Positions 1-5,712 of a stretch of DNA of 8,963 bases are shown here, piece after piece. The stretch's first letter is position 1; each line of letters begins with the position of its first letter. The DNA lies in NCBI GenBank assembly GCA_003220975.1, contig QHTX01000169.1:11063-20025 (forward strand), in the 5' to 3' direction. A program made the translations under genes and the position numbers. Source of the DNA: Gemmatimonadota bacterium. Lineage in GTDB: Bacteria > Gemmatimonadota > Gemmatimonadetes > Gemmatimonadales > GWC2-71-9. Under the pieces are notes generated by a model. The model searched no databases. It saw only the letters and a list, made by a program, of their open reading frames with translations, and was not told the DNA's origin.

Positions 1-33
1 TGCGAGCGGAGTTGCAAGACGCCAAGCTAACAG

Positions 34-68
34 CGGTCGCCAGTGCCAGCTGGTCGGTCTGGCGACTG
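34..68. other. Stem-loop of 10 bp near the left edge
   Basis: Bases 34-43 (CGGTCGCCAG) pair with 59-68 (CTGGCGACTG), nine Watson-Crick pairs and one G-U. The 15-nt loop holds the palindrome CCAGCTGG (46-53). No T-tract follows on either side, so it is not a typical terminator. It could be part of a small RNA or the 3' end of a transcript entering from the left; the sequence does not decide. Confidence 0.3.
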
Positions 69-217
69 TAACCTTGTAGCTGCTTGCGACTTGGCGCCGG
101 GCGACGGGGGTCTGAAAACGGGGTGGCGGAGGGTTGCGAACCGGGGGGGTGGGTCGGGAAAGTGCAGCTATCTTGCGGACTTTCGGCGAGGGAGCCCATA
201 TTGTGGCGGTTTTATGC

Positions 218-275
218 GGGTTTTCTCGTGCCCCCCCGCGAAAAGGGGCATACTTGCAGGGGTTTCTCACGCCCC
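218..275. repeat. Imperfect 17-bp direct repeat in HU leader
   Basis: GGGTTTTCTCGTGCCCC (218-234) and GGGGTTTCTCACGCCCC (259-275) match at 14 of 17 positions and are offset by 41 bp, about four helical turns. The second copy ends 21 bp before the HU start codon. It may be a paired protein-binding site or a leader duplication. The first copy also supplies one arm of a small hairpin, TGCCCC (229-234) with GGGGCA (245-250). Confidence 0.4.
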
Positions 276-285
276 AGACCCTCAC

Positions 286-291
286 AAGGAG
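286..291 (+). promoter_or_regulatory. Ribosome binding site of HU gene
   Basis: AAGGAG lies 5 nt before the GTG at 297. It fixes the HU start against the much longer upstream in-frame extension that begins at an ATG at 84. Confidence 0.8.
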
Positions 292-296
292 CAACC

Positions 297-587
297 GTGA
301 ACAAAGCCGAGCTGACCGCGGCGCTGGCCATGCGGACCAAGATGTCCAAGGCCGACGCCACCCGGACGATCGACGCCCTGTTCGACGACAAGGGCATCAT
401 CGCGGGTGAGCTGAAGAAGGGTGCGAAGGTGCAGATCACCGGCTTCGGCAACTTCGAGGCGCGCAAGCGCGCGTCGCGGCAGGGTCGGAACCCCAAGACC
501 GGCGAGACGATCACCATCAGGGCGTCGATCGCCCCGGCGTTTCGCGCCGGCAAGCAACTGAAGATGGCCGTCAATAACCGCAAATAA
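297..587 (+). CDS. hup: HU family DNA-binding protein
   Basis: A 96-residue nucleoid protein expected to dimerise and bend DNA without strong sequence specificity. The N-terminal helices (about 1-45, NKAELTAALAMRTKMSKADA) precede the family signature GFGNFEARKRASRQGRNPKTG at about 49-69. Pro66 in the RNPKTGE turn is the intercalating proline at the tip of the DNA-binding arm. The C-terminus PAFRAGKQLKMAVN is also standard, and the length matches the roughly 90-residue HU/IHF family. The GTG start is set by AAGGAG 5 nt upstream; an ATG at 84 is in frame, but the intervening 71 codons do not resemble HU. The gene stands alone, converges on the downstream gene and is followed directly by a hairpin. 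HU rather than IHF is the default reading; the specific paralogue cannot be told. Confidence 0.95.
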   Translation: MNKAELTAALAMRTKMSKADATRTIDALFDDKGIIAGELKKGAKVQITGFGNFEARKRASRQGRNPKTGETITIRASIAPAFRAGKQLKMAVNNRK

Positions 588-611
588 GCCCGTCGCGCGC
601 GCGACGGGCTT
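586..611. terminator. Hairpin after HU, probable terminator
   Basis: A perfect 11-bp inverted repeat: AAGCCCGTCGC (586-596), loop GCGC, GCGACGGGCTT (601-611). It begins within the HU stop codon. The following bases TGCTGTTC are only moderately T-rich, so Rho-independent strength is uncertain. Read on the minus strand it is followed by TATTTG, so it could also stop the opposing transcript. Confidence 0.7.
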
Positions 612-618
612 GCTGTTC

Positions 619-644
619 ACGGGCCGCCCCGCTGGGCGGCCCGT
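619..644. terminator. Second hairpin between convergent genes
   Basis: A perfect 11-bp inverted repeat: ACGGGCCGCCC (619-629), loop CGCT, GGGCGGCCCGT (634-644). It lies 13 nt beyond the stop of the minus-strand gene and is probably its terminator, although no T-tract follows on either strand. With the hairpin at 586-611 it fills the 69-bp convergent gap. Confidence 0.6.
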
Positions 645-656
645 CGGCGTCTGGGG

Positions 657-1964
657 CTAGCGCTCGCGATCGAGCCGTGCCGCGACGCGCCTGCCGCGGA
701 TCGTCACGCCGGTGAGCCCGCGCACCACCCGCTCCGCCTCGCCCGCCGCGACCTCCACGACGCTGAACGTTTCGCGGACCTCGATCTTGCCGAGGGCGGT
801 TTTCTCGAGTCCGACCTCGCGGATCAGCGCGCCCACGAGATCCTTCGGCCCCGCTCGATCCTTCTTCCCGACGTTCACGAAGATCTTGGTTCTGCCGGGC
901 GCCGCCGCGATGGCCGGAGGGCTCCCCCCCGTCGCCGACGGCCGGTGGCTCATCCGCAGCAGCGCGGCCGCCACCTCCGCCGGATCGTAGCGTTCGAGCA
1001 GCGGGGTGAGCAGCGCGAGCTCGGGTTCGACGTTCTCGGTTTCCAGCAGGGCCGCCACACGCGTGCGCAATTCCTCCGCACGGTCGAGCGCCCGCTCGGC
1101 CGCGCCGGGCAGGGGCAGCGGCGTGAGTGGGGCGACGATGGTGCGCAGGTAGGTGAGCTGCACGGCGGTGACGAACACGGTGACCGGTGCCCCCGCTCCC
1201 GCCACGGCGAGCCCCCGCAGCTCGTCGCGGCTGGGGAGGCGGAGGCAGAGCACCGCGTCCGGTGGCGGCGTCCCAGCGGCGGGAGCGATCGGGCCGCCAT
1301 CCCAGATGAGGGGCCGCATCGCGTTCAGTGCGTCGAGTGCATCGCGAACCGCGACGGAACGACGGAAGGACGGAACGATCGCGTAGCGGGCCGCGCAGAC
1401 CGGTGGGAGGGGCGCGCCGGTGTCGCTCACGGGCGGCGTGCCGATGACGAGGGCGCGGCGCGCGTGACGCTCGAGAAAGTCTCCGAGCGCGCCGGGATTC
1501 CAGCTCAAGACGATGCGACGTGCGTCGCGCGCCTCGGCGAGCAGCGCGTCGAGGGCGGCGGCGTGCTCCGGTGCGACCAGCGTCTCGGGCCAGGCCACGA
1601 CGACGCTCGCCACCCGGTCGAGCTTGAGGACGGCTCGTTCGACCAGGGCCGCCAGGCTCGCGACGGCGCCGGCGAGGATCTCCATGGGGCGGTCCGTGAG
1701 GAGGCGGCGCGCGCGGGCGAGACCGGCGACGGCGTGGGCGCGCCACCCCGGCGCAGCGGCGGCCTGGGCCGCCGCGGCCCACTCGGCGGCGCTCGCGTCG
1801 TCGGCGCAGATGATGAGCGCGCGTAGGCCGACCCCGGGGCCGAGCCCCGGAGTTTCCGGCGTGATCAACGCCCACAGCTCCGCCGCCTGCTCCACCGCCG
1901 GCGGCCGTACCAGCACGACCGGCCGGCCGCGGTCGAGCGCGGCCTTCGCGTCCGCAACCGTCAC
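657..1964 (-). CDS. DbpA-domain RNA-binding protein with degenerate DEAD-box helicase body
   Basis: The 435-residue product ends in a DbpA/CsdA-type RNA-binding domain (about 358-433: GRTKIFVNVGKKDRAGPKDL, then IREVGLEKTALGKIEVRETF and GVTIRGRRVAARL), the RRM-like fold that anchors DEAD-box helicases on structured RNA. The preceding segment YDPAEVAAALLRM (326-338) is like the linker that precedes this domain in DeaD-type helicases. Residues 1-180 can be laid over RecA domain 1: GRPVVLVRPP (13-22) where the Walker A motif should be, VASVVVAWPETL (118-129) where VLDEADEML should be, and RRIVLSWNP (149-157) where the SAT motif should be. None of the ATPase residues survive, so helicase activity is not expected; an RNA-binding or scaffold role, perhaps in ribosome assembly or cold response, is inference. 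The GTG start at 1964 has GAGG 5 nt upstream. The frame stays open to an ATG at 2159, but that would overlap the divergent aminotransferase and has no family-like sequence. Confidence 0.8.
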   Translation of the reverse strand: MTVADAKAALDRGRPVVLVRPPAVEQAAELWALITPETPGLGPGVGLRALIICADDASAAEWAAAAQAAAAPGWRAHAVAGLARARRLLTDRPMEILAGAVASLAALVERAVLKLDRVASVVVAWPETLVAPEHAAALDALLAEARDARRIVLSWNPGALGDFLERHARRALVIGTPPVSDTGAPLPPVCAARYAIVPSFRRSVAVRDALDALNAMRPLIWDGGPIAPAAGTPPPDAVLCLRLPSRDELRGLAVAGAGAPVTVFVTAVQLTYLRTIVAPLTPLPLPGAAERALDRAEELRTRVAALLETENVEPELALLTPLLERYDPAEVAAALLRMSHRPSATGGSPPAIAAAPGRTKIFVNVGKKDRAGPKDLVGALIREVGLEKTALGKIEVRETFSVVEVAAGEAERVVRGLTGVTIRGRRVAARLDRER

Positions 1965-2001
1965 ACGATCCTCTGTTGTCAAAGGGCGGCTTGTCTGGGG
2001 G

Positions 2002-2030
2002 ATGGTACGGTCTGGTGGACGGAAAGGCAA
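2002..2030 (-). promoter_or_regulatory. Candidate promoter for the DbpA-domain gene
   Basis: On the minus strand TTGCCT (2030-2025) and TACCAT (2007-2002) are separated by 17 nt and each matches its consensus at 4 of 6 positions. Transcription would start near 1995, about 30 nt before the GTG start, leaving room for the GAGG ribosome site at 1973-1970. The match is weak and the sigma-factor consensus of this lineage is not known from the window. Confidence 0.3.
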
Positions 2031-2033
2031 CGG

Positions 2034-2063
2034 TTGCGTGGCCCGACTGCCCGTGGCTATCCT
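2034..2063 (+). promoter_or_regulatory. Candidate leaderless promoter for the aminotransferase
   Basis: TATCCT (2058-2063, form TANNNT) sits 7 nt before the ATG at 2071, with TTGCGT (2034-2039) 18 nt further upstream. There is no Shine-Dalgarno sequence before this ATG. The geometry would put the transcript start at or next to the ATG, as in leaderless messages. The -35 matches at only 3 of 6 positions. Confidence 0.35.
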
Positions 2064-2070
2064 GTCGCCC

Positions 2071-3264
2071 ATGAGCCCGGCCTCCGGTTTCTCTCCCAAC
2101 CTGCAGCACCTCGAGACCTCGGCGACGATCGCCATCTCACAGGAGGCGAAGCGTCGCAAGGCGGCGGGCGAGGACGTGATCGACCTCGGCGCCGGGGAGC
2201 CCGACTTCCCGACGCCGTCGATCCCCGCGGACGCCGGGGTTCGCGCGATCCGCGGCGGGAAGACGCACTACCCGGCGAACGAGGGGATCCTCGAGCTGCG
2301 CGCCGCGGCCGCGAAGCACCTGTCGCTGCTCTCGGGCGGCCGGCCGGTGAACGCCGACAACATCGTGGTATCGAACGGGTCGAAGCAGTCGCTCTTCAAC
2401 GTGTGCTTCACCTTGTTCGGGCCGGGGGACGTCGTGGCCATCCCGGCGCCGGCGTGGGTGTCGTACCCGCAGATCGTGCACCTCGCGCGCGCGCGGCCGG
2501 TGCTCGTGTCCGGCGAGCCGGAGTGGAGCCTGAAGGTGAGCGTGCGCGATCTCGACCGTGTGGTGCCGGGCGCGCGCGGCCTCATCCTCTGCTCACCGTG
2601 CAATCCCACGGGGGCGGTGTACACCCACGCCGAGATCAAGGCGATCGCGCAGTGGGCGCGCGAGCGGAAGGTGTGGGTCATCGCGGACGAGATCTACCGA
2701 CGCATCCATTACGGCACGGGGCCGGCGCCGTCGTTTCTCGACCTGCCCGACGATCTGCTGGAGCGCGTCGTCGTGGTCTACGGTGTGAGCAAAGCGTACG
2801 CGATGACCGGGTGGCGCATCGGCACGGCGCTCGCTCCCGGCCCGGTGGCGAGAGCGATGGCGGCGTTGCAGTCGCATACCACGACGGGCGCGAACCATCC
2901 GGCGCAGCTCGCCGCCGCGGCGGCGCTCGGGGACGAACGGGTGGAGCAGGACGTCGCGCGGATGGTGGCCGAGTTCCGCAAGCGGCGCGATCTCGTGGTG
3001 GCGCGGTTCCGGCAGGAGCTGCCGGGGGTCGAGTTCGTCGACCCCCTGGGGGCCTTCTACTTCTTCTTTCGGGTGGATTCCTTCGGCGGACTGAGCGGCA
3101 CGGAATTCTGCACTCGGCTCGTCACCACCAGCGGCGTGGCACTCGTGCCGGGGGCCGCGTTCGGAGACGACCGCTACGTGCGGTTGTCGTACGCGGCGGC
3201 GACGGACGACCTGCTGCGAGCATTGGACCGCATCGTCGCATTTGCGAAGAAGCTGGGGGACTAG
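2071..3264 (+). CDS. PLP-dependent class I/II aminotransferase, probably aspartate aminotransferase
   Basis: A 397-residue fold-type I aminotransferase that moves an amino group between an amino acid and a 2-oxo acid using pyridoxal phosphate, in the cytoplasm. Key residues visible: CNPTG at 177-181 (Asn178), ADEIY at 205-209 (Asp206 to the PLP pyridine nitrogen, Tyr209), the Schiff-base lysine Lys241 in GVSKAYAMTGWRIG, Arg249 near the phosphate, and Arg371 in VRLSYA for the substrate alpha-carboxylate. Lys105 in SNGSKQSLFN corresponds to the lysine that favours dicarboxylic substrates in the Thermus-type (Ib) aspartate aminotransferases, so aspartate or aspartate/prephenate activity is the best guess. 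Length fits the family. ATG 2071 is chosen because FSPNLQHLETSATIAIS is the usual N-terminus; it lacks a ribosome site. The gene is divergent from the DbpA-domain gene and its stop overlaps that of the peptidase. The exact substrate is not settled by sequence. Confidence 0.9.
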   Translation: MSPASGFSPNLQHLETSATIAISQEAKRRKAAGEDVIDLGAGEPDFPTPSIPADAGVRAIRGGKTHYPANEGILELRAAAAKHLSLLSGGRPVNADNIVVSNGSKQSLFNVCFTLFGPGDVVAIPAPAWVSYPQIVHLARARPVLVSGEPEWSLKVSVRDLDRVVPGARGLILCSPCNPTGAVYTHAEIKAIAQWARERKVWVIADEIYRRIHYGTGPAPSFLDLPDDLLERVVVVYGVSKAYAMTGWRIGTALAPGPVARAMAALQSHTTTGANHPAQLAAAAALGDERVEQDVARMVAEFRKRRDLVVARFRQELPGVEFVDPLGAFYFFFRVDSFGGLSGTEFCTRLVTTSGVALVPGAAFGDDRYVRLSYAAATDDLLRALDRIVAFAKKLGD

Positions 3265-4490
3265 AGCTTCGCCGCCCTGTGTGACAGCACCTCGACGCCG
3301 TTCTCCGTCATTAAGCAGTCGTCCTCGATCCTGACCCCGAACTTCCCGAGCTGGTAGATCCCGGGCTCGATGGTGAACACCATGCCGGGCTCGAGGCGCG
3401 TGGCGTTGCCCTCGACGAGGTAGGGCACCTCGTGCCCGTCCATGCCGAGGCCGTGACCGAGGCGGTGGGTGAAGAAGGGGCCGTAGCCCGCGTCCGCGAT
3501 CACCTTTCGCGCCGCGCGGTCCATCTCCTGGCATTGCGTGACCCGGGGGCGGCCGAGCTGCATCGCCGCGGTCTGTGCGTCGTGCACGACGTCGAACACC
3601 TTGCGGAACTCGTCCGACGGGTGGTCGCCGAACCAGGTCATGCGCGTGATATCGGAGTCGTAGCCTGAGACCCGGCAGCCGCAGTCGATGAGGACGACCG
3701 TCTCCCGCTCGAGCGGCGCGGCGGCGGGACCGCCGTGCGGCAGCGCGCTCGCCGGCCCGAACTGCACGAGCCCGCCGCCCTCGGCGCCGCGCTGCTGCAT
3801 CTCGCGCGACAGCAACCGCGCGACGTCGCGCTCGGTCATCCCGCCGGCGAGCTGCCCGAACGTCGCGGCGATTGCCCCCTCGGTAATCTCGATCGCCCGG
3901 CGGATGAGCGCGACTTCCTCGGGCGCCTTGATGATCCGCAGCCGCTCGGTGACCGGCGCGCCGTCGACGAATTGCCAGCCGCCGCCCAGCGAAGCCGCGA
4001 GCCGCAGGTACGTCTCGTAGCCGGTGGAAGGCTCCAGCGCGATCCTCCCCCGGCCGCTCGTGACGAGGCTGCGCACGGCGTCACGAACGAGCGGGTAGGG
4101 ATCGGCCTGCTCCTCCCAGCCGCGGACCTCCGCGATCGTGCTGTGGCGCTTGATGCGCTCCACCTCGAACGACGGGCACACGACCACGGGCACGCCGCCC
4201 GCCGGCAGCACCAGGGCGATCAGCCGCTCGCTCCGGCCGGGATTGTAGGCGGTCAGATACTCGTAGTTGGTCGAGGGCGTCGCGATCAGGAAGTCGAGCC
4301 GCCGCGTCGCCAACTCCGCCTGGGCCCGCGCGAGGCGGCGGCTGAACACCTCCGGTGACAGGGAGGGTTCTTGGGCTGATTGCGGATCGCGGATCGCGGA
4401 TTGCGGATTGGGCAGGGGGGACTCCGCAATCCGCAATCGCCAATCCGCAATCAAGGCGGCGCCAGCCGCCACAAATTCCCGCCGTTCCAT
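3261..4490 (-). CDS. M24 family metallopeptidase (Xaa-Pro aminopeptidase type) with Tat-like leader
   Basis: The 409-residue product has an N-terminal creatinase/prolidase-like domain (about 46-185) and a C-terminal pita-bread M24 domain (about 190-405). All five metal ligands are present: Asp269 (VVLIDCG), Asp280 (YDSDITR), His346 (HRLGHGLG), Glu375 (FTIEPGIY) and Glu389 (VRIEDD). His252 (PHGG) and His353 are the usual substrate-side histidines. It should cleave N-terminal residues before proline or dipeptides ending in proline; dipeptidase and aminopeptidase P cannot be separated here. The N-terminus MERREFVAAGAALIA has a twin arginine and a short hydrophobic stretch, suggesting Tat export. 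Residues 14-38 are encoded by an inverted heptamer repeat (4377-4453), which leaves a short hydrophobic core, so export is uncertain. The ATG at 4490 has GGAGG 12 nt upstream, followed by a G-run that shortens the effective spacing. Transcription is divergent from the five-gene operon. Confidence 0.92.
   Translation of the reverse strand: MERREFVAAGAALIADWRLRIAESPLPNPQSAIRDPQSAQEPSLSPEVFSRRLARAQAELATRRLDFLIATPSTNYEYLTAYNPGRSERLIALVLPAGGVPVVVCPSFEVERIKRHSTIAEVRGWEEQADPYPLVRDAVRSLVTSGRGRIALEPSTGYETYLRLAASLGGGWQFVDGAPVTERLRIIKAPEEVALIRRAIEITEGAIAATFGQLAGGMTERDVARLLSREMQQRGAEGGGLVQFGPASALPHGGPAAAPLERETVVLIDCGCRVSGYDSDITRMTWFGDHPSDEFRKVFDVVHDAQTAAMQLGRPRVTQCQEMDRAARKVIADAGYGPFFTHRLGHGLGMDGHEVPYLVEGNATRLEPGMVFTIEPGIYQLGKFGVRIEDDCLMTENGVEVLSHRAAKL
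4377..4453. repeat. Inverted GATTGCG heptamer repeat inside the peptidase gene
   Basis: The left arm (4377-4407) consists of 7-bp units GATTGCG, GATCGCG, GATCGCG, GATTGCG. The right arm (4423-4453) is the reverse complement of a similar run. The two 31-nt arms match at 27 positions and are separated by 15 nt rich in G, giving a large potential hairpin. It lies in frame within codons 14-38 of the peptidase and encodes residues such as NPQSAIRDPQSA. I recall such heptamer tracts as dispersed, usually intergenic, repeats in soil metagenome genomes; that is recall, not a search. No other copy is evident in this window. Confidence 0.8.
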
Positions 4491-4520
4491 GCTGCTAGCC
4501 CCCCTCCGGAGTGCGGCCTA

Positions 4521-4527
4521 TATTATC
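4521..4527. promoter_or_regulatory. AT-rich -10-like element between divergent genes
   Basis: TATTAT (4521-4526, plus) and GATAAT (4527-4522, minus) each match TATAAT at 5 of 6 positions. They sit within the only AT-rich patch of the 71-bp gap between the peptidase and the five-gene operon. Starts would fall about 30 nt before the ATG at 4562 and about 25 nt before the peptidase ATG. No clear -35 box is seen for either direction. If used, it rules out the in-frame GTG at 4511 as the operon's first start. Confidence 0.4.
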
Positions 4528-4561
4528 CGCCCTCCGCGAACGCTGGAAGGTGCCGTTCCCG

Positions 4562-5077
4562 ATGAACTTCGAAGCGCGCATCGAGCCGCTCGACGGCCGG
4601 CTCCCCAAGGTCAGCTACCATTGGGATCCCGAGACCGACATCCTGTCGGTCGCCTGCAAGGGCGCGGGCAAGGCGAGCGGGCTGAACGGCACGGTGGACC
4701 TCGAGGGAAACGACGGGTCGTTCGTCGTGATCGACGTCGCCGGCGGATGCCTGCGCGGCGTGGACGTCGTCACCTGGCCCGACGACATCCGCACGCGCGA
4801 CGACCTCGCGATTCCCGAGGCGGCCAAGGAGGCGCGCGTGGTCTTCCCAAGCCGCCGATCGCAGCCCGGCATCGCGGCCGTCGAGGTGGACACAGCGCTC
4901 ACGGTGGAGAAGAACCAGACAGAGTCCGTCTTCCATATCCGCGTGGGGCGGGCGCGCGTGGCCGCCGTCGTGCGCGTCGCCGACCGGCTGCTCGTGGAGG
5001 TGGACAAGAGCTCGCGTCTCGCCGGCCTGTGGTTTCTCGACGTGCCGCCGTTCCCGAACGTGGAGGCGACCGCCTGA
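4562..5077 (+). CDS. DUF2283-like domain protein, first gene of the operon
   Basis: A 171-residue soluble protein of unknown function. Residues about 16-70 (KVSYHWDPETDILSV, then GTVDLEGNDGSFVVIDVAGG and LRGVDVV) resemble the small DUF2283 beta-domain, whose pattern is an aromatic-D-x-x-x-D-x-L strand followed by a glycine turn and a strand ending in Asp. Residues about 105-165 form a second beta-rich stretch (VFHIRVGRARVAAVVRVADR, LLVEVD, LAGLWFLDVPPFP) that I do not recognise. There is no signal peptide or membrane segment. The ATG at 4562 is preferred: AAGG ends 11 nt upstream and a -10-like box lies at 4521. An in-frame GTG at 4550 is possible; the GTG at 4511 lies upstream of the likely promoter. 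The next gene starts 2 nt after the stop. Confidence 0.75.
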   Translation: MNFEARIEPLDGRLPKVSYHWDPETDILSVACKGAGKASGLNGTVDLEGNDGSFVVIDVAGGCLRGVDVVTWPDDIRTRDDLAIPEAAKEARVVFPSRRSQPGIAAVEVDTALTVEKNQTESVFHIRVGRARVAAVVRVADRLLVEVDKSSRLAGLWFLDVPPFPNVEATA

Positions 5078-5079
5078 GC

Positions 5080-5712
5080 GTGGAGGAACGGCTCGAGCGC
5101 TACGTCACCGAGCTGTTCGCCCCCGAAGACCCCGTGCTGTCCGCCATTCGCGCCCGGCACGACGCCCTGAAGCTCCCGCCGATCCATATTTCCCCCGACG
5201 AGGGCAAGCTCCTGTACGTGCTGCTCCGCGCCGTCGCGGCGGCGCGCGTGCTCGAGCTCGGCTCGTTGGCCGGGTATTCCGGCGTGTGGCTGGCGCGGGC
5301 GCTCACCGCCCGGGGCACGCTCACGACGATCGAGATCGACGCGCGCCACGCCGCGCTGGCGCGCCAGGCGTACGTCGAGGCCGGCGTCGCCGAGCGGGTG
5401 CGGCTGATCGAGGGCGCCGCCCTGGACGTGCTGCCGACGCTCGCGCCCGGCTTCGACGCCGTGTTCGTGGATGCCGACAAGGCGCCGCTGGCGCAATACT
5501 TCGAGTGGAGCGTGCGGCTGCTGCGGCCGGGAGGGCTCTTGCTGTGCGATAACGCGTTCTTTCACGGGGCGGTGGTGGACCCGGGCGACCACTCGGCCGA
5601 AGCCGAAGGCGTGCGCGCGTTCAACCGGCTCGCGGCGAGCGACCCCCGCGTCGTCGCGGCCGTGGCGCCGATCCGCGATGGCCTGGTGATCGGCGTCAAG
5701 CTGCCGTCGTGA
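5080..5712 (+). CDS. Class I SAM-dependent O-methyltransferase (CCoAOMT/COMT type)
   Basis: A 210-residue cytosolic enzyme expected to transfer a methyl group from S-adenosylmethionine to a hydroxyl, usually of a catechol-like substrate, with a divalent metal. Visible motifs: the SAM-binding loop VLELGSLAGYSGVWLA (57-72), acidic residue Glu85 in TTIEIDARH, FDAVFVDADK (125-134) with Asp131, and GGLLLCDNAF (151-160) with Asp157 and Asn158. These Asp and Asn residues are the metal ligands in the family. Length is close to the usual 210-230. The GTG at 5080 lies 2 nt after the TGA of the preceding gene and gives the expected N-terminus EERLERYVTELFAPEDPVL; GGAGG at 5062-5066 is rather far away, so translation is probably coupled. 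A CTG at 5074 is the only nearby alternative. The natural acceptor is unknown. Confidence 0.9.
   Translation: MEERLERYVTELFAPEDPVLSAIRARHDALKLPPIHISPDEGKLLYVLLRAVAAARVLELGSLAGYSGVWLARALTARGTLTTIEIDARHAALARQAYVEAGVAERVRLIEGAALDVLPTLAPGFDAVFVDADKAPLAQYFEWSVRLLRPGGLLLCDNAFFHGAVVDPGDHSAEAEGVRAFNRLAASDPRVVAAVAPIRDGLVIGVKLPS

Larger units (their letters stand above)
1..296. other. Non-coding region upstream of HU
   Basis: No reading frame here has a plausible product; the short open frames overlap each other and are rich in Gly and Arg. Visible structure is limited to a stem-loop at 34-68, a G-rich stretch around 136-160, an imperfect 17-bp direct repeat (218-234 and 259-275) and a short hairpin at 229-250. 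No tRNA or rRNA is recognisable. It probably contains the HU promoter, but no pair of -35/-10 boxes stands out: TTGCGG at 173-178 with CATATT at 197-202 is the best and is weak. Confidence 0.5.

Noticed and set aside
110..165. A tRNA-like 3' end on the minus strand (GGTTCGCAACC followed by CTCCGCCA)
   Set aside because: The T-stem does not pair beyond two bases, and no acceptor, D or anticodon arm can be built around it.
945..1826. A 293-codon plus-strand open frame antisense to the DbpA-domain gene
   Set aside because: Its composition is shadow-like (Arg, Gly, Glu, Ala), it matches no domain and lacks a ribosome site.
1976..1981. A perfect TTGACA on the minus strand before the DbpA-domain gene
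   Set aside because: It lies only 11 nt before the GTG start, so its -10 box would fall inside the gene, and no TATAAT-like sequence follows at 17 nt.
571..2109. A 512-codon minus-strand open frame overlapping the DbpA-domain gene
   Set aside because: It is extremely rich in Arg and Gly with no recognisable domain. It is an offset-frame shadow caused by high GC content, while the other minus frame carries the DbpA domain.
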